From: Ruminococcaceae bacterium HV4-5-B5C
Lineage (GTDB): Bacteria > Bacillota > Clostridia > Oscillospirales > Acutalibacteraceae
Direction of reading: 5' to 3'
Assembly (NCBI GenBank): GCA_900184925.1
Contig: FXYJ02000001.1
Location: 1-64,000, forward strand
DNA length: 64,000 bases
Every line of letters begins with the position of its first letter. The first letter of the stretch is position 1. The notes below the pieces were generated by a model that saw only the letters and a program-made list of their open reading frames with translations, was not told where the DNA came from and did not search any database. A program made the translations under genes and the position numbers. Below are positions 43,055-51,464 of the stretch, one piece after another.

Positions 43055-44188
43055 GTGGTGTTAATGGCAATGAATTTTCTGATCTTATCGACGGCGACCG
43101 GTCAGGGCCACAATTCCGCCGCACGCGCGGTGGCGGAATCGCTTGAGCTGCGCGGTTGCAGTACAAAAGTTCTGGATGTTTTAAAACTGAGAGACGAGGG
43201 CCTTTCTGAACATATATCGCATCTGTATGCCGGGATTACCGTGCACGCACCCCGCTTTTTTCACGGCCTTTACCGCATCGGGCAGCATGTCTCTTCTCCG
43301 GGCGGGCGCTCACCGATCTACCGGCTGAACACGCTCTACGCGAAAAGACTGATGGAAGAGATTAACCGTTTCCGTCCGGACGCAATTATCTGCACGCATA
43401 TTTTCAGCGCACAGGCCGTGACCGACCTGCGCGAACGTTTCGGGCTTGATTTGCCGGCAGTCGGAATCGCGACCGACTACACCTGCATCCCGTTCTGGGA
43501 GGAATCTGCCCTCGACGGATATGTTATTCCGTCTCCCGCTCTGACGGGGGAATTTACCGCCCGGGGAGTTCCCGGGGACCGGCTTGTCCCCATCGGAATT
43601 CCGGTCCTTCCGAAATTTCTCGGTCATTGCTCCAAAAAAGAAGCCCGACGGGCATTGGGCCTGACTGCCGCGCATATCTTTCTGGTGATGGGCGGAAGCA
43701 TGGGGTACGGCGACATTGGCCGTCTCGCGGAGTCGCTGACGGAATCCGTTCCGGATTCTCAGGCCGTCGTTCTCTGCGGGAGCAACGAGCATTTGCTGCG
43801 CAGGGTCGCCGCGACGGGAAAAGTCATCCCCCTGCGGTACACGGACCGGATTCCGGAGTTGATGGATGCCTCCGACGTCATCCTGACGAAGCCGGGAGGA
43901 CTGTCTTCCACGGAAGCAATTGCAAAGCGACTTCCGCTGGTTCTGACGCGGCCGATTCCCGGCTGTGAACAGAAAAATGCGGAGTTTCTCAGCTCTGCCG
44001 GAGCCGCCGTCTTTCCGGGCGGGGAGACCGGCGCTGTTTCGGCGGCACGCACGCTGGCTCTTGGCGGAAGCGCCGCGCAGAAAATGAAAGAGGCTCAGCT
44101 GCGAATTCGGCCGGACGGTACGGACGGCCGTATTACGGATTATCTGGTTTCGCTTGCAGACCGCCCGCGGAGCCGCGGAGCAGGATGA
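43055..44188 (+). CDS. MGDG synthase-type processive glycosyltransferase (GT28 family)
   Basis: The 377-residue protein resembles UgtP and MGDG synthases, which put sugars on diacylglycerol at the inner face of the membrane. The N-terminal MGDG_synth domain begins MNFLILSTATGQGHNSAARAVAESLELRG, and the C-terminal GT-B domain has LVMGGSMGYGDIGRL and VILTKPGGLSSTEAIAKRLPLVLTRPIPGCEQKNAEFL, the UDP-sugar site. It has no membrane helix, consistent with a peripheral enzyme. The start may be GTG 43055 (AGGA nine bases upstream) or ATG 43064. The next gene is a PlsY-like acyltransferase that starts 13 bases after this stop, so the pair may act in glycolipid or anchor-lipid synthesis. Confidence 0.9.
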   Translation: MVLMAMNFLILSTATGQGHNSAARAVAESLELRGCSTKVLDVLKLRDEGLSEHISHLYAGITVHAPRFFHGLYRIGQHVSSPGGRSPIYRLNTLYAKRLMEEINRFRPDAIICTHIFSAQAVTDLRERFGLDLPAVGIATDYTCIPFWEESALDGYVIPSPALTGEFTARGVPGDRLVPIGIPVLPKFLGHCSKKEARRALGLTAAHIFLVMGGSMGYGDIGRLAESLTESVPDSQAVVLCGSNEHLLRRVAATGKVIPLRYTDRIPELMDASDVILTKPGGLSSTEAIAKRLPLVLTRPIPGCEQKNAEFLSSAGAAVFPGGETGAVSAARTLALGGSAAQKMKEAQLRIRPDGTDGRITDYLVSLADRPRSRGAG

Positions 44189-44201
44189 AGGAGGTGGCCC
44201 G

Positions 44202-44858
44202 GTGCCTGTTTTTTTCAGTTCCTACCTTTTCTATACGCTGATTGGTTTTGTGTCGGGCTCGATCATGTATTCTTACAGTCTGCCGCGGGTTCTCAGGGGG
44301 ATTGACGTAAGAGATGCCGCCCCGGACCGAAACCCCGGGGGTGCCAATGCCGTTGCATCTGCCGGGAAAGCGATCGGTCTGCTGTGCATCGCTCTGGACG
44401 TCCTGAAAGCGTTCCTGCCTGTTTATGCGGCGGTTACATACGCAGGAATCCGCGGAACGGAGTTAATTCCGGTCGCTGCCGCGCCGGTGCTTGGCCATGC
44501 GTTTTCCCCTCTGCTCAGGTTTCGAGGCGGGAAGGCCGTTTCCGCTTTTTACGGAGTTTTGCTGGCGCTCTGGCCGGTCAGCCATCTGGTCGTTTTCCCG
44601 GCTGCCGCCATGGTCGTTTTTAAATTTTTGGTTACTGTGAAACCGGATTCCCTCTGCGTTTTTGTCAGCCTGTTTGTTTCGTGTTTTGCAGTGCTCTTTC
44701 TGGAGCCGGACCCCGTGATGCGCGTCGTTTTCTTTGCGGTGCAGGCTGTCGTACTTTACAAGACGGTACGGAACCCGAACCACGGTCAGGCGAGCATCAG
44801 CGTAGGGAAGCACATCTTTCTGACATCGGATTCGCTCCTGAAGCTCCGGCGCCCCTGA
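44202..44858 (+). CDS. plsY: PlsY-like glycerol-3-phosphate acyltransferase (divergent)
   Basis: PlsY moves an acyl chain from acyl-phosphate to glycerol-3-phosphate, the first step of phospholipid synthesis. The 218-residue membrane protein has the family's loops: DRNPGGANAVASAGKAIG (equivalent to SGN-GATNxxR) and GHAFSPLLRFRGGKAVSAFYG (equivalent to GHxFPxFxxFKGGKxVAT). Both are altered: NPGGANAV lacks the usual SGN start, and RFRGGKAVS replaces KFKGGKGVA. It may therefore be a paralogue with another role, such as making a lipid for the neighbouring glycosyltransferase. The start is GTG 44202, after a clear GGAGGTGG site. About six to seven membrane helices are visible. Confidence 0.82.
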   Translation: MPVFFSSYLFYTLIGFVSGSIMYSYSLPRVLRGIDVRDAAPDRNPGGANAVASAGKAIGLLCIALDVLKAFLPVYAAVTYAGIRGTELIPVAAAPVLGHAFSPLLRFRGGKAVSAFYGVLLALWPVSHLVVFPAAAMVVFKFLVTVKPDSLCVFVSLFVSCFAVLFLEPDPVMRVVFFAVQAVVLYKTVRNPNHGQASISVGKHIFLTSDSLLKLRRP

Positions 44859-44982
44859 TTTTCCCGATAAAAAAGACACCGGCGGACGTGTGCCGCCGTG
44901 CGGTTCGGCAGATTTTTCCGCCTGCCGGCCCGAATAAACGGCTGCACCGCTCCGCAGAATACAACGGAAAGGAGCGGTGACG

Positions 44983-45153
44983 ATGGCGACGCCTTACAGT
45001 ACGCCGGAAGATTACGACAGGCTTCCGGACGACGATGGGCTCCCGGATACGTCTGTTTTCCGCCAGACACATCGGTCGTATCTCGACATGCTGCCGTACC
45101 TTCGCGCGGGAGAACCGGATGAACCGGATTTTGACGACGATTCTCCCTTCTGA
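44983..45153 (+). CDS. Small acidic protein of unknown function
   Basis: A 56-residue frame starting MATPYSTPEDYDRLPDDDG and ending in an acidic EPDEPDFDDDSPF tail follows an AAAGGAGCGGTG ribosome site, and a strong terminator begins 2 bases after its stop. These features support a real gene. The sequence includes TSVFRQTHRSYLDMLPYLRAGE, possibly a short helix. I do not recognise a family. It could be a sporulation or envelope protein, but nothing here shows it. Confidence 0.6.
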   Translation: MATPYSTPEDYDRLPDDDGLPDTSVFRQTHRSYLDMLPYLRAGEPDEPDFDDDSPF

Positions 45154-45155
45154 GC

Positions 45156-45197
45156 AAAGCAGACCGGCTGCCCACTCGGGCGGCCGGTCTGCTTTTT
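45156..45197. terminator. Terminator after the small acidic gene
   Basis: AAAGCAGACCGGC pairs with GCCGGTCTGCTTT plus TT; 13-bp perfect arms with a 14-base loop, between convergent genes. Confidence 0.88.
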
Positions 45198-45224
45198 ATC
45201 AAACGCGGAGGCGGCGTGGGGATG

Positions 45225-45404
45225 CTACTGCTTCAGGCTCAGTTCGGTAAGGCCGCTGCGCAGTCCCTTTTCTGTGTCTCCGCCCTTCCGAAGCAAAAGA
45301 AGCTGGGTTTCTTCGGGAAGAACAAGAAATTTTTGCTCCAGCGGTTCCCAATCCGGAATGATGGGAAGGTACATCGGGTCGCCGCCGTAATAGTCATTGA
45401 ACAT
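45225..45404 (-). CDS. Small hypothetical protein
   Basis: The 59-residue product MFNDYYGGDPMYLPIIPDWE... LEQKFLVLPEETQLLLLRKGGD follows a strong GGGAGGTGG site 8 bases before ATG 45404, so translation is well supported. I do not recognise a family. It lies between the acidic small gene (convergent) and the pot operon (divergent). A longer in-frame start at 45542 is rejected because its extra residues are hydrophobic and unlike a gene start. Confidence 0.6.
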   Translation of the reverse strand: MFNDYYGGDPMYLPIIPDWEPLEQKFLVLPEETQLLLLRKGGDTEKGLRSGLTELSLKQ

Positions 45405-45597
45405 TTGTAACCACCTCCCAAGCTGTTTTTCCCATTTTCGCCGGATTTCAGCATGCCAGAATTCGGAAGAAAAAAGAAAACAGCTAAAAATTGAGGAGAT
45501 AATTGAATGAAAACAAGAGCATATTGAAGGAAAACGGAGCATTTCTGTAAATAAACTGAGTTAAACGTGTAATATTTCAAAAAATATTAAAAAATCA

Positions 45598-45626
45598 TTG
45601 ACAATAGCGACTTTTGTCGTTATTAT
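45598..45626 (+). promoter_or_regulatory. Promoter of the potABCD operon with operator-like palindrome
   Basis: TTGACA, 17 bases, TATTAT. The spacer and -10 edge contain TAGCGAC-TTTT-GTCGTTA (45605-45622), an imperfect inverted repeat with one mismatched pair. A repressor binding here would shut the operon off. Confidence 0.7.
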
Positions 45627-45830
45627 GTGATATGTTGCGTTTGCATCTAAGGAGAACCGGCGCCGGAAAAGGCGCAGGTTTCTGCCGATTTCGGCGGCGC
45701 GGCTGCCGCAGCTTTCGGGCTGCGAAAAATCCTTTGCGGAGGGCGGCCGGAATATGCGCTGCCGGGGGAATGCGTTCAGTCGCTCATGACTGGCACAGCT
45801 TAAATTTTGCCGCAAAGGGGATGCACTGAT
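45627..45830 (+). other. Long leader of the potABCD operon
   Basis: About 200 bases separate the promoter from the potA start. The leader is GC-rich with several short inverted repeats (CCGGCGCCGG; GCCGATTTCGGC; GCAGCTTTCGGGCTGC), so it may fold. It matches no riboswitch class I know and has no convincing leader peptide. Confidence 0.4.
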
Positions 45831-46961
45831 TTGGAAAAAGTATCAATCGTCAATCTGCAGAACATCGCCGTTTCATTCGACGGAGAAGCCGTGCTGAAGG
45901 ATTTTAACCTCAGCATAGACGACGGGGAATTCGTTACGCTGCTGGGCCCATCGGGGTGTGGCAAGACAACGACTCTCCGCATCATCGGGGGCTTCGTCCG
46001 ACCGGATTCCGGCGATGTTTTTTTCAACGGCAGAAAGATCACCGACCTTCCGCCGCATAAGCGGTCAGTGAACACAATTTTTCAGAAATATGCACTTTTC
46101 CCGCATCTGAACGTTTACGATAACGTGGCGTTCGGCATGCGCGTGCACAAGAAAAGTGAGCGGGAAATCCGGGCCAAGGTCGGCGAAATGCTGGACATGG
46201 TCAACCTCAAGGGCTTTGAGAACCGGAATGTGAACCTTCTTTCCGGCGGGCAGCAGCAGCGCGTCGCCATCGCGCGGGCACTTGCCAACGAACCGAAGGT
46301 CCTCCTGCTGGATGAACCGCTCGGCGCTCTCGACCTCAAGCTCCGCAAAGACATGCAGGTCGAATTGAAAAAGATCCAGCAGCAGACCGGCATTACCTTC
46401 CTTTTCGTCACGCACGACCAGGAAGAGGCGCTCTCCATGTCAGACGAGGTCGTCGTGATGGACAGGGGCGCCATCCAGCAGATCGGCACACCGCTCGACA
46501 TCTACAATGAGCCGAAAAACGCGTTCGTTGCCGACTTTATCGGCGAAAGCAACATTATCGACGGTATCATGCGCGAAGATTTCCTCGCGGAGTTTTCCGG
46601 CAGGAAGTTCCGTTGTGTTGACAAAGGCTTTCAGCCCAATGAACCGATTGACGTTGTCATCCGGCCGGAGGATGTGGATCTCGTTCCGCCCGATGAAGAG
46701 CATCTGACCGGCGTGGTTCAGAACGTCAATTTCAAGGGCGTTTTTTATGAGATCATCGTCGACGTACAGGGCTTTAAGTGGATGGTGCAGACAACCGACT
46801 GCGAGAAGACGGGCGAAAGAATCGGCCTGTCCATCCAGCCGGACGAAATCCACATTATGCACAAGTCGGAATATTCCGGTACATTCGGGGACTACAGTAC
46901 GTTCAGCGACGAAATGGATGAGGACAGTTCTCCCCTTCCCGGGAACGGTGAGGAGGCGTAG
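45831..46961 (+). CDS. potA: Spermidine/putrescine ABC transporter, ATP-binding protein
   Basis: PotA drives polyamine uptake through PotB/PotC. The 376-residue protein has [16 protein letters not shown] (Walker A), [37 protein letters not shown] (signature, Walker B) and [20 protein letters not shown], and a C-terminal TOBE domain ([10 protein letters not shown] ... [16 protein letters not shown]). This pattern fits the PotA/PotG subgroup. The start TTG 45831 is preferred because AAAGGGG lies 10 bases upstream; an earlier TTG at 45807 lies inside that site. The next gene follows after 4 bases, beginning the potABCD order. Confidence 0.95.
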   Translation: MEKVSIVNLQNIAVSFDGEAVLKDFNLSIDDGEFVTLLGPSGCGKTTTLRIIGGFVRPDSGDVFFNGRKITDLPPHKRSVNTIFQKYALFPHLNVYDNVAFGMRVHKKSEREIRAKVGEMLDMVNLKGFENRNVNLLSGGQQQRVAIARALANEPKVLLLDEPLGALDLKLRKDMQVELKKIQQQTGITFLFVTHDQEEALSMSDEVVVMDRGAIQQIGTPLDIYNEPKNAFVADFIGESNIIDGIMREDFLAEFSGRKFRCVDKGFQPNEPIDVVIRPEDVDLVPPDEEHLTGVVQNVNFKGVFYEIIVDVQGFKWMVQTTDCEKTGERIGLSIQPDEIHIMHKSEYSGTFGDYSTFSDEMDEDSSPLPGNGEEA

Positions 46962-46965
46962 CACA

Positions 46966-47784
46966 TTGAAATCGAAATCCGCTTCACTGCCTTACCTTGT
47001 CTGGATGGTAATTTTCATTATCGTCCCGACGGCGCTTGTCTTTGTGTTTGCCTTCACCGACAAAAGCGGCCGCTTTACCCTGCAGAATCTGCAGGGGGTG
47101 GGGCAATACTCCAACGTGTTCCTGCGCTCCATCTGGCTCGGTGCGCTTGCCACGGTTATCAGCCTCGTGCTCGGTTACCCGCTGGCCTATATCATTTCAA
47201 AAGCGCGTGCGAGCCGGCAGAACGTTCTTATTATGCTCGTCATGCTGCCGATGTGGATGAACTTTCTTCTGCGGACCTACGCGTGGATGACACTGCTCGA
47301 AGACAGCGGTATCATCAACCATGTTCTGAACCTTTTGGGACTTCCTTCCGTGCACATGATCAACACGCAGGGCGCTGTTGTGCTCGGCATGGTCTATAAC
47401 TATATCCCGTATATGATTCTTCCGCTGTACTCGGTTCTTACGAAGATCGACCGAAGTGTGGTGGAAGCCGCGCAGGACCTTGGCGCCGACAGCCGGAAGG
47501 TCTTCCTGCGCGTGACGTTTCCCATGAGTATGCCGGGCGTTATTTCGGGCGTGACGATGGTGTTTGTTCCCGCCGTGAGTACGTTCATCATTTCAAAGAT
47601 GCTCGGCGGCGGCAGCAACCTGCTTATCGGCGACCTTATCGACATGCAGTTCCTCGGCAGCGCTTATAACCCGAACCTCGGTTCCGCAATTTCCCTCGTG
47701 CTGATGGTGCTTATCCTGATCTGCATGGGCATCATGAACCAGTTCGATGAAAACGGCGCTACGGAAGGGGGCGTAATGGTATGA
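46966..47784 (+). CDS. potB: Spermidine/putrescine ABC transporter, permease PotB
   Basis: The 272-residue permease has six membrane helices (for example VWMVIFIIVPTALVFVFAF, VLIMLVMLPMWMNFLLRTYAW, PYMILPLYSVL) and the EAA loop VVEAAQDLGADSRKVFLRVTFPMSMPGVISG. PotB and PotC form the polyamine channel. The real start is TTG 46966 (AGGAGG eight bases upstream); a longer frame from 46747 lies inside potA and is a shadow. It overlaps potC by 4 bases (ATGA). Confidence 0.95.
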   Translation: MKSKSASLPYLVWMVIFIIVPTALVFVFAFTDKSGRFTLQNLQGVGQYSNVFLRSIWLGALATVISLVLGYPLAYIISKARASRQNVLIMLVMLPMWMNFLLRTYAWMTLLEDSGIINHVLNLLGLPSVHMINTQGAVVLGMVYNYIPYMILPLYSVLTKIDRSVVEAAQDLGADSRKVFLRVTFPMSMPGVISGVTMVFVPAVSTFIISKMLGGGSNLLIGDLIDMQFLGSAYNPNLGSAISLVLMVLILICMGIMNQFDENGATEGGVMV

Positions 47785-48593
47785 AAACTCTTTCCCGTAT
47801 TTATCTGTTTTTGATTTTTCTGTTTCTCTACGCACCAATCGTGGTGCTGGTCATCTTCTCTTTCAACGATTCCGCGGTCGCAAGCCGTTCGGTTTTCTCC
47901 GGCTTTTCGCTCCGCTGGTACAGTACGCTTTTTCAGGATGGAATGCTTCTCTCTGCTCTGCGGAATACGCTTATCATCGCGGTCGTTGCGGCAATCGTTT
48001 CCACGGTGCTTGGCACCGCAGCTGCCATTGGGATCAGCGGCATGAACAAATGGATGCGCCGGACCGTCATGAATGTTACCAATTTTCCGATGGTGAACCC
48101 CGACATCGTGACCGGTGTTTCGTTGATGCTCCTGTTTGTCGCAGGCACGCGGATGCTGGGCGGAGCTTCGCTCGGGATGGCGTCGCTGATCCTGGCACAC
48201 ATTACGTTCTGTCTTCCCTACGTTATCCTTTCAGTGATGCCGAAGCTTCGCCAGATGGACCCGAATCTCTCCGAAGCTGCGCGGGATCTCGGCTGCCCGC
48301 CTCTTGCCGCGTTTTTCCGCGTCGTTCTGCCCGAGATTGCGCCCGGCATCGTTACGGGGCTCATTATGTCGTTTACGCTTTCCATCGACGATTTTGTCGT
48401 CAGTTATTTTACAAGCGGGACGACCCAGACACTTCCGATCTTTATCTATTCCATGACGCGCAAGCGCGTCAGCCCGGAGATCAACGCGCTTTCCACCTGC
48501 CTGTTCGGCATTATCCTCGTGCTACTTCTTGTGATTAATATGCGCACGGCGAAGGATACGAAGCGCATTCAGACTTCGGCAAAGGAGGTGTGA
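47781..48593 (+). CDS. potC: Spermidine/putrescine ABC transporter, permease PotC
   Basis: The 270-residue permease partners PotB. It has the usual PotC start (RIYLFLIFLFLYAPIVVLVIFSFNDS), NFPMVNPDIVTGVSLMLLF, and the EAA loop LSEAARDLGCPPLAAFFRVVLPEIAPGIVTGLIMSFTLSIDDFVVSYFTSG. The 'SIDDFVVSYFT' piece is a PotC hallmark. The start ATG overlaps the potB stop and the gene ends five bases before potD, so the whole set is one operon. Confidence 0.95.
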   Translation: MKTLSRIYLFLIFLFLYAPIVVLVIFSFNDSAVASRSVFSGFSLRWYSTLFQDGMLLSALRNTLIIAVVAAIVSTVLGTAAAIGISGMNKWMRRTVMNVTNFPMVNPDIVTGVSLMLLFVAGTRMLGGASLGMASLILAHITFCLPYVILSVMPKLRQMDPNLSEAARDLGCPPLAAFFRVVLPEIAPGIVTGLIMSFTLSIDDFVVSYFTSGTTQTLPIFIYSMTRKRVSPEINALSTCLFGIILVLLLVINMRTAKDTKRIQTSAKEV

Positions 48594-48597
48594 GCGG

Positions 48598-49785
48598 TTG
48601 AAAAAAGCATTTGCAGCTCTTCTTGCCGCCCTGCTTCTGATGGGAAGCGTCCCGGTTTCCGCCGCCGGAAAAGCTTCCGCCGGGGAATCCTCTTCCGGCG
48701 TGACCCTCAATGTTTACAACTGGGGCGAGTATATTTCCACGGGTGAAGACGGCTCCATGAATGTAAACGCCGAATTCACGAAGGAAACCGGCATTAAGGT
48801 GAATTACACCACCTTTGAGGACAACGAGTCCCTGTACTCCAAAATGGCGGGAGGCGGGGCAAACTACGACGTCATTTTTCCCTCGGACTACATGGTTTCC
48901 AAAATGATCCGCGAAAAAATGCTCGCGAAGCTTGATTTCAGCAACATCCCCAATTATAAATATATCGACAAAACGTACCGCGGTGCGGTTTACGACCCCA
49001 AGGACGAGTATTCCGTTCCCTATACCTGGGGCGTAATCGGTATTTTTTATAACAAAAAATACGTTACGGAAAAAGTCGACAGCTGGAAAATTTTGTGGAA
49101 TAAGAAATATTCCGGCAAGATTCTGATGTTCGATAACCCGCGCGATTCATTCGGGATTGCGCAGAAGATTCTTGGTTACTCCTACAACTCCACAAACTCC
49201 GAAGAGTGGAACGCCTCCGCAAAGCTTCTCGAGCAGCAGAAGCCGCTTGTGCAGGCTTATGTCATGGATCAGATCTTCGATAAGATGTCGAGCGGCGAAG
49301 CATGGCTTGCACCCTATTATGCCGGTGACGCCGCTACGCTTGTGAGCGAGAACAAAGACATCGGGTTTGCCATCCCCACGAAGGAAGGAACTAATTTCTT
49401 CGTGGACGGAATGTGCGTTCCTGCCGCTACGAAGCATAAAAAGGAAGCCGAGGAATATATCAATTTCCTCTGCAGACCGGATGTCGCCGCCGCCAATATG
49501 GAGACGGTCGGCTATTCTACTCCGGAGACCGAAGCAAAAAAACTCTTACCGGAGGAAACGCAGAATAACCCGATCATTTATCCGCCGCAGAGCATTATCA
49601 AGAATTCGGAGACCTACGTCGACCTTCCGGAAGACATCAGCCTGCAGGAGGATTCCCTCTGGGCCCAGGTGAAAATGGGAGGCTCCGGGCAGACGGCCAC
49701 CCTCATCGGCGTGTTTGCCGGTTTCTTCTTCGTCTACGTTGCCGTGGTGGTTTACAAGAAGGTCAAACGAAAGCGCCAGAAGTGA
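48598..49785 (+). CDS. potD: Spermidine/putrescine-binding protein with C-terminal membrane anchor
   Basis: The 395-residue protein is PotD, the binding protein for polyamines. It has a signal peptide (MKKAFAALLAALLLMGSVPVSAA) without a lipobox cysteine, VTLNVYNWGEYIS at the mature start and the SBP_bac_8 domain with GANYDVIFPSDYMVSKMI, VPYTWGVIGIFYNKKYV and PTKEGTNFFVDGMCVP. The C-terminus is unusual: GGSGQTATLIGVFAGFFFVYVAVVVYKKVKRKRQK is a membrane helix with a positive tail. Most Gram-positive PotD proteins are held by a lipid; here a C-terminal helix seems to do it. Start TTG 48598 follows AAAGGAGGTG. Confidence 0.94.
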   Translation: MKKAFAALLAALLLMGSVPVSAAGKASAGESSSGVTLNVYNWGEYISTGEDGSMNVNAEFTKETGIKVNYTTFEDNESLYSKMAGGGANYDVIFPSDYMVSKMIREKMLAKLDFSNIPNYKYIDKTYRGAVYDPKDEYSVPYTWGVIGIFYNKKYVTEKVDSWKILWNKKYSGKILMFDNPRDSFGIAQKILGYSYNSTNSEEWNASAKLLEQQKPLVQAYVMDQIFDKMSSGEAWLAPYYAGDAATLVSENKDIGFAIPTKEGTNFFVDGMCVPAATKHKKEAEEYINFLCRPDVAAANMETVGYSTPETEAKKLLPEETQNNPIIYPPQSIIKNSETYVDLPEDISLQEDSLWAQVKMGGSGQTATLIGVFAGFFFVYVAVVVYKKVKRKRQK

Positions 49786-49812
49786 CGCACAAGCCTGTGC
49801 AAGCATATTAAG

Positions 49813-49855
49813 AGGCATCCGTCCACAGGAGAAGTCCTGAGGGCGGATGCCTTTT
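49813..49855 (+). terminator. Terminator after potD
   Basis: AGGCATCCG...CGGATGCCT followed by TTTT, with an inner AGGAGAAGTCCT stem. Ends the pot operon. Confidence 0.85.
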
Positions 49856-49928
49856 ATCAACCCGGTGTCGGCATATGTTGAAAAATGCCCCCCGTAAGGC
49901 GGAGGGCGGAGAGAAGAGCCGATTTCGG

Positions 49929-50642
49929 TCAGACGGAACTCCGGTTGAAACCGGGGGCTGCTTCCACAAAAGATGAGGTTCCTTCCTGAGCGGTGCTGAC
50001 AAGCGCTTCCGGCATGGAAACGGATACGGGGACGGCACGCGCAGCGGGACGGTCAAAAGAAGGGTTGAAAGCGTAGAAATTACGGTCGTCAAGGTGGTCG
50101 GTAATGATGCGCAAAGCTTCACCGAAGCGCTGGTAATGCACGACTTCGCGCGCCCGCAGAAAGCGGATCACGTCGAGCACATCCGGGTCGTCCGTCATGC
50201 GGAGAATATTGTCGTAGGTGGAACGGGCTTTTTGTTCGGCGGCGAGATTTTCATGAATATCGGTAATCGGATCTCCTTTCACCTGCATTGCAGCGGCAGT
50301 GTAGGGAGTCCCGTTGGCATCGCACGGGAAGACACCGTTCGTATGGTTCACAAAATAGGCACCGTATCCGCCGTCCATAATCTGCTTCTCCGTCAGGTTG
50401 CGGGTCAACTGGTGGACAATGGTGCCGACCATTTCAAGGTGGGCAAGCTCTTCGGTGCCGACATCCGTCAAGATCGCTTTCAGTTCCGGATAAGGCATAG
50501 AGTAGCGCTGACTTAGGTAGCGCAGGGAAGCTCCGAGTTCTCCGTCGGGTCCGCCGTACTGAGCGATGATGATCTGAGCGAGCTTGGGGTTGGTGTTTTT
50601 GATGTTAACCGGGAACTGCAGGCGTTTTTCATAAGTCCACAT
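49929..50642 (-). CDS. cotJC: Spore coat protein CotJC (manganese catalase family)
   Basis: The 237-residue protein belongs to the manganese-catalase-like CotJC family: MWTYEKRLQFPVNIKNTNPKLAQIIIAQYGGPDGELGASLRYLSQRYSMP, VGTEELAHLEMVGTIVHQL (EExxH, metal site) and LAAEQKARSTYDNILR with AREVVHYQRFGEAL (the second E..H pair). In sporulating bacteria it is laid into the coat and may protect from peroxide. It is the last gene of cotJA-cotJB-cotJC, 15 bases after cotJB. The C-terminal 30 residues are lengthened and Ser/Pro-rich. Confidence 0.95.
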   Translation of the reverse strand: MWTYEKRLQFPVNIKNTNPKLAQIIIAQYGGPDGELGASLRYLSQRYSMPYPELKAILTDVGTEELAHLEMVGTIVHQLTRNLTEKQIMDGGYGAYFVNHTNGVFPCDANGTPYTAAAMQVKGDPITDIHENLAAEQKARSTYDNILRMTDDPDVLDVIRFLRAREVVHYQRFGEALRIITDHLDDRNFYAFNPSFDRPAARAVPVSVSMPEALVSTAQEGTSSFVEAAPGFNRSSV

Positions 50643-50657
50643 GGTCTGTTTCTCCTT

Positions 50658-50900
50658 TCACATGTCCCAGGGCCATGGGTCCGAAATCCACGCCCAGCGG
50701 CTGGTGTTCTGCTGGGACTGGTTCAGCGGCCCGAAGGCGGATTCGTACTTTTCCATGAGGCTGGCCGACGTTTTGCGACATTCTTCCAACTGAGAGGCGG
50801 CGTTGCAGTCCCCCGGGTGTGTGTCTAGGTAAAGGTGCAGGTCAAGCATGGCAAAATGCACGGCGTTAAGCCGAAGCTTAAGGGCTTCCTGTTCCGTCAT
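50658..50900 (-). CDS. cotJB: Spore coat protein CotJB
   Basis: This 80-residue protein has the CotJB layout: a helix starting MTEQEALKLRLNAVHFAMLDLHLYLDTHPGDCNAASQLEECRKTSASLMEKYESAFGPLN, then a short W/P-rich tail (SRWAWISDPWPWDM). LHLYLDTHP is the family's most conserved block. It overlaps cotJA by 4 bases. Its presence with cotJC shows the organism can make spores. Confidence 0.93.
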   Translation of the reverse strand: MTEQEALKLRLNAVHFAMLDLHLYLDTHPGDCNAASQLEECRKTSASLMEKYESAFGPLNQSQQNTSRWAWISDPWPWDM

Positions 50901-51112
50901 CGTAAAGCACCTCCCCCAAGAAACGGTTTGTCAAGATCGGGGAAAATGGTTCCGGCCTTCAGCCCTTTTTCAAAGGGATAAAGTTCTCCGAACTGCTGAA
51001 ACGGAATATAGGCCATCGCGACCGGCGTGTTCTGCGGGAAGGGGGTCGGGTTTGAGGTACATCCTCTTCCGGAAGGATCCGTCGGCACGGGCATATCGGC
51101 AGAAGTGCGCAT
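50897..51112 (-). CDS. cotJA: Spore coat-associated protein CotJA
   Basis: CotJA is a short coat-associated protein needed to place CotJC. The 71-residue product has AMAYIPFQQFGELYPFEKGLKAGTIFPDLDKPFLGG, matching the family's 'aYVP.Q.....y....gl..GT.FPeL..P' core. A GAAAGGAGAT site precedes the ATG. It is the first gene of the operon. Confidence 0.93.
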   Translation of the reverse strand: MRTSADMPVPTDPSGRGCTSNPTPFPQNTPVAMAYIPFQQFGELYPFEKGLKAGTIFPDLDKPFLGGGALR

Positions 51113-51140
51113 AGAAATCTCCTTTCGTTTGCTGAGCGCA

Positions 51141-51169
51141 AAATGGTATTTTCATCTTCATAATATGCA
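51141..51169 (-). promoter_or_regulatory. Possible sporulation (SigE-like) promoter of cotJ
   Basis: On the minus strand GCATATT (51163-51169) and ATACCATTTT (51141-51150) are placed roughly as -35 and -10 of a SigE-type promoter, 29 bases before the cotJA start. The match to the -10 consensus is loose. The rest of 51170-51358 shows nothing else clear. Confidence 0.35.
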
Positions 51170-51358
51170 GGGAGAATTCGAATGGAGATCGTTTTTTCCA
51201 GTCTGCATGCGGCTTGGGAATCATGGCCTTGATTTTGCTAAAACGAAAACATAATATTTTCGGATGCGGAATGAAACGCACCCGAAAAATCAAATCTTCA
51301 TTTTTTACGCCATGCCTTGCACGGCGGGTTCAAATATGATATACTAATAAAGTTGTTT

Positions 51359-51434
51359 CCGGGTGTGGCGCAGTTGGTAGCGCGCTTGACTGGGGGTCAA
51401 GAGGCCGTGAGTTCAAGTCTCGCCACTCGGACCA
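51359..51434 (+). tRNA. tRNA-Pro (anticodon GGG) with encoded CCA
   Basis: Full cloverleaf starting CCGGGTGTGGCGCAGTTGG and ending with the encoded CCA (51432-51434). The anticodon stem-loop CTTGA-CTGGGGG-TCAAG has GGG; the acceptor stem pairs CCGGGTG with CACTCGG (one G-U). A terminator follows directly. A 33-bp part of its 3' region recurs at 53310-53342. Confidence 0.93.
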
Positions 51435-51464
51435 TGGGCAAGTCCTTATAGGACTTGCCCATTT
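51434..51464 (+). terminator. Terminator of tRNA-Pro
   Basis: GGGCAAGTCC-TTATA-GGACTTGCCC, perfect 10-bp arms, followed by ATTTCTT. Confidence 0.85.

Noticed and set aside
45627..45830. Known riboswitch upstream of potA
   Set aside because: I compared it with the TPP, glycine, SAM, cobalamin and guanidine patterns I know and saw no conserved core; left as an unclassified leader.
46747..46965. Upstream extension of potB
   Set aside because: The extension lies in another frame of potA; TTG 46966 has AGGAGG and the expected start of PotB.
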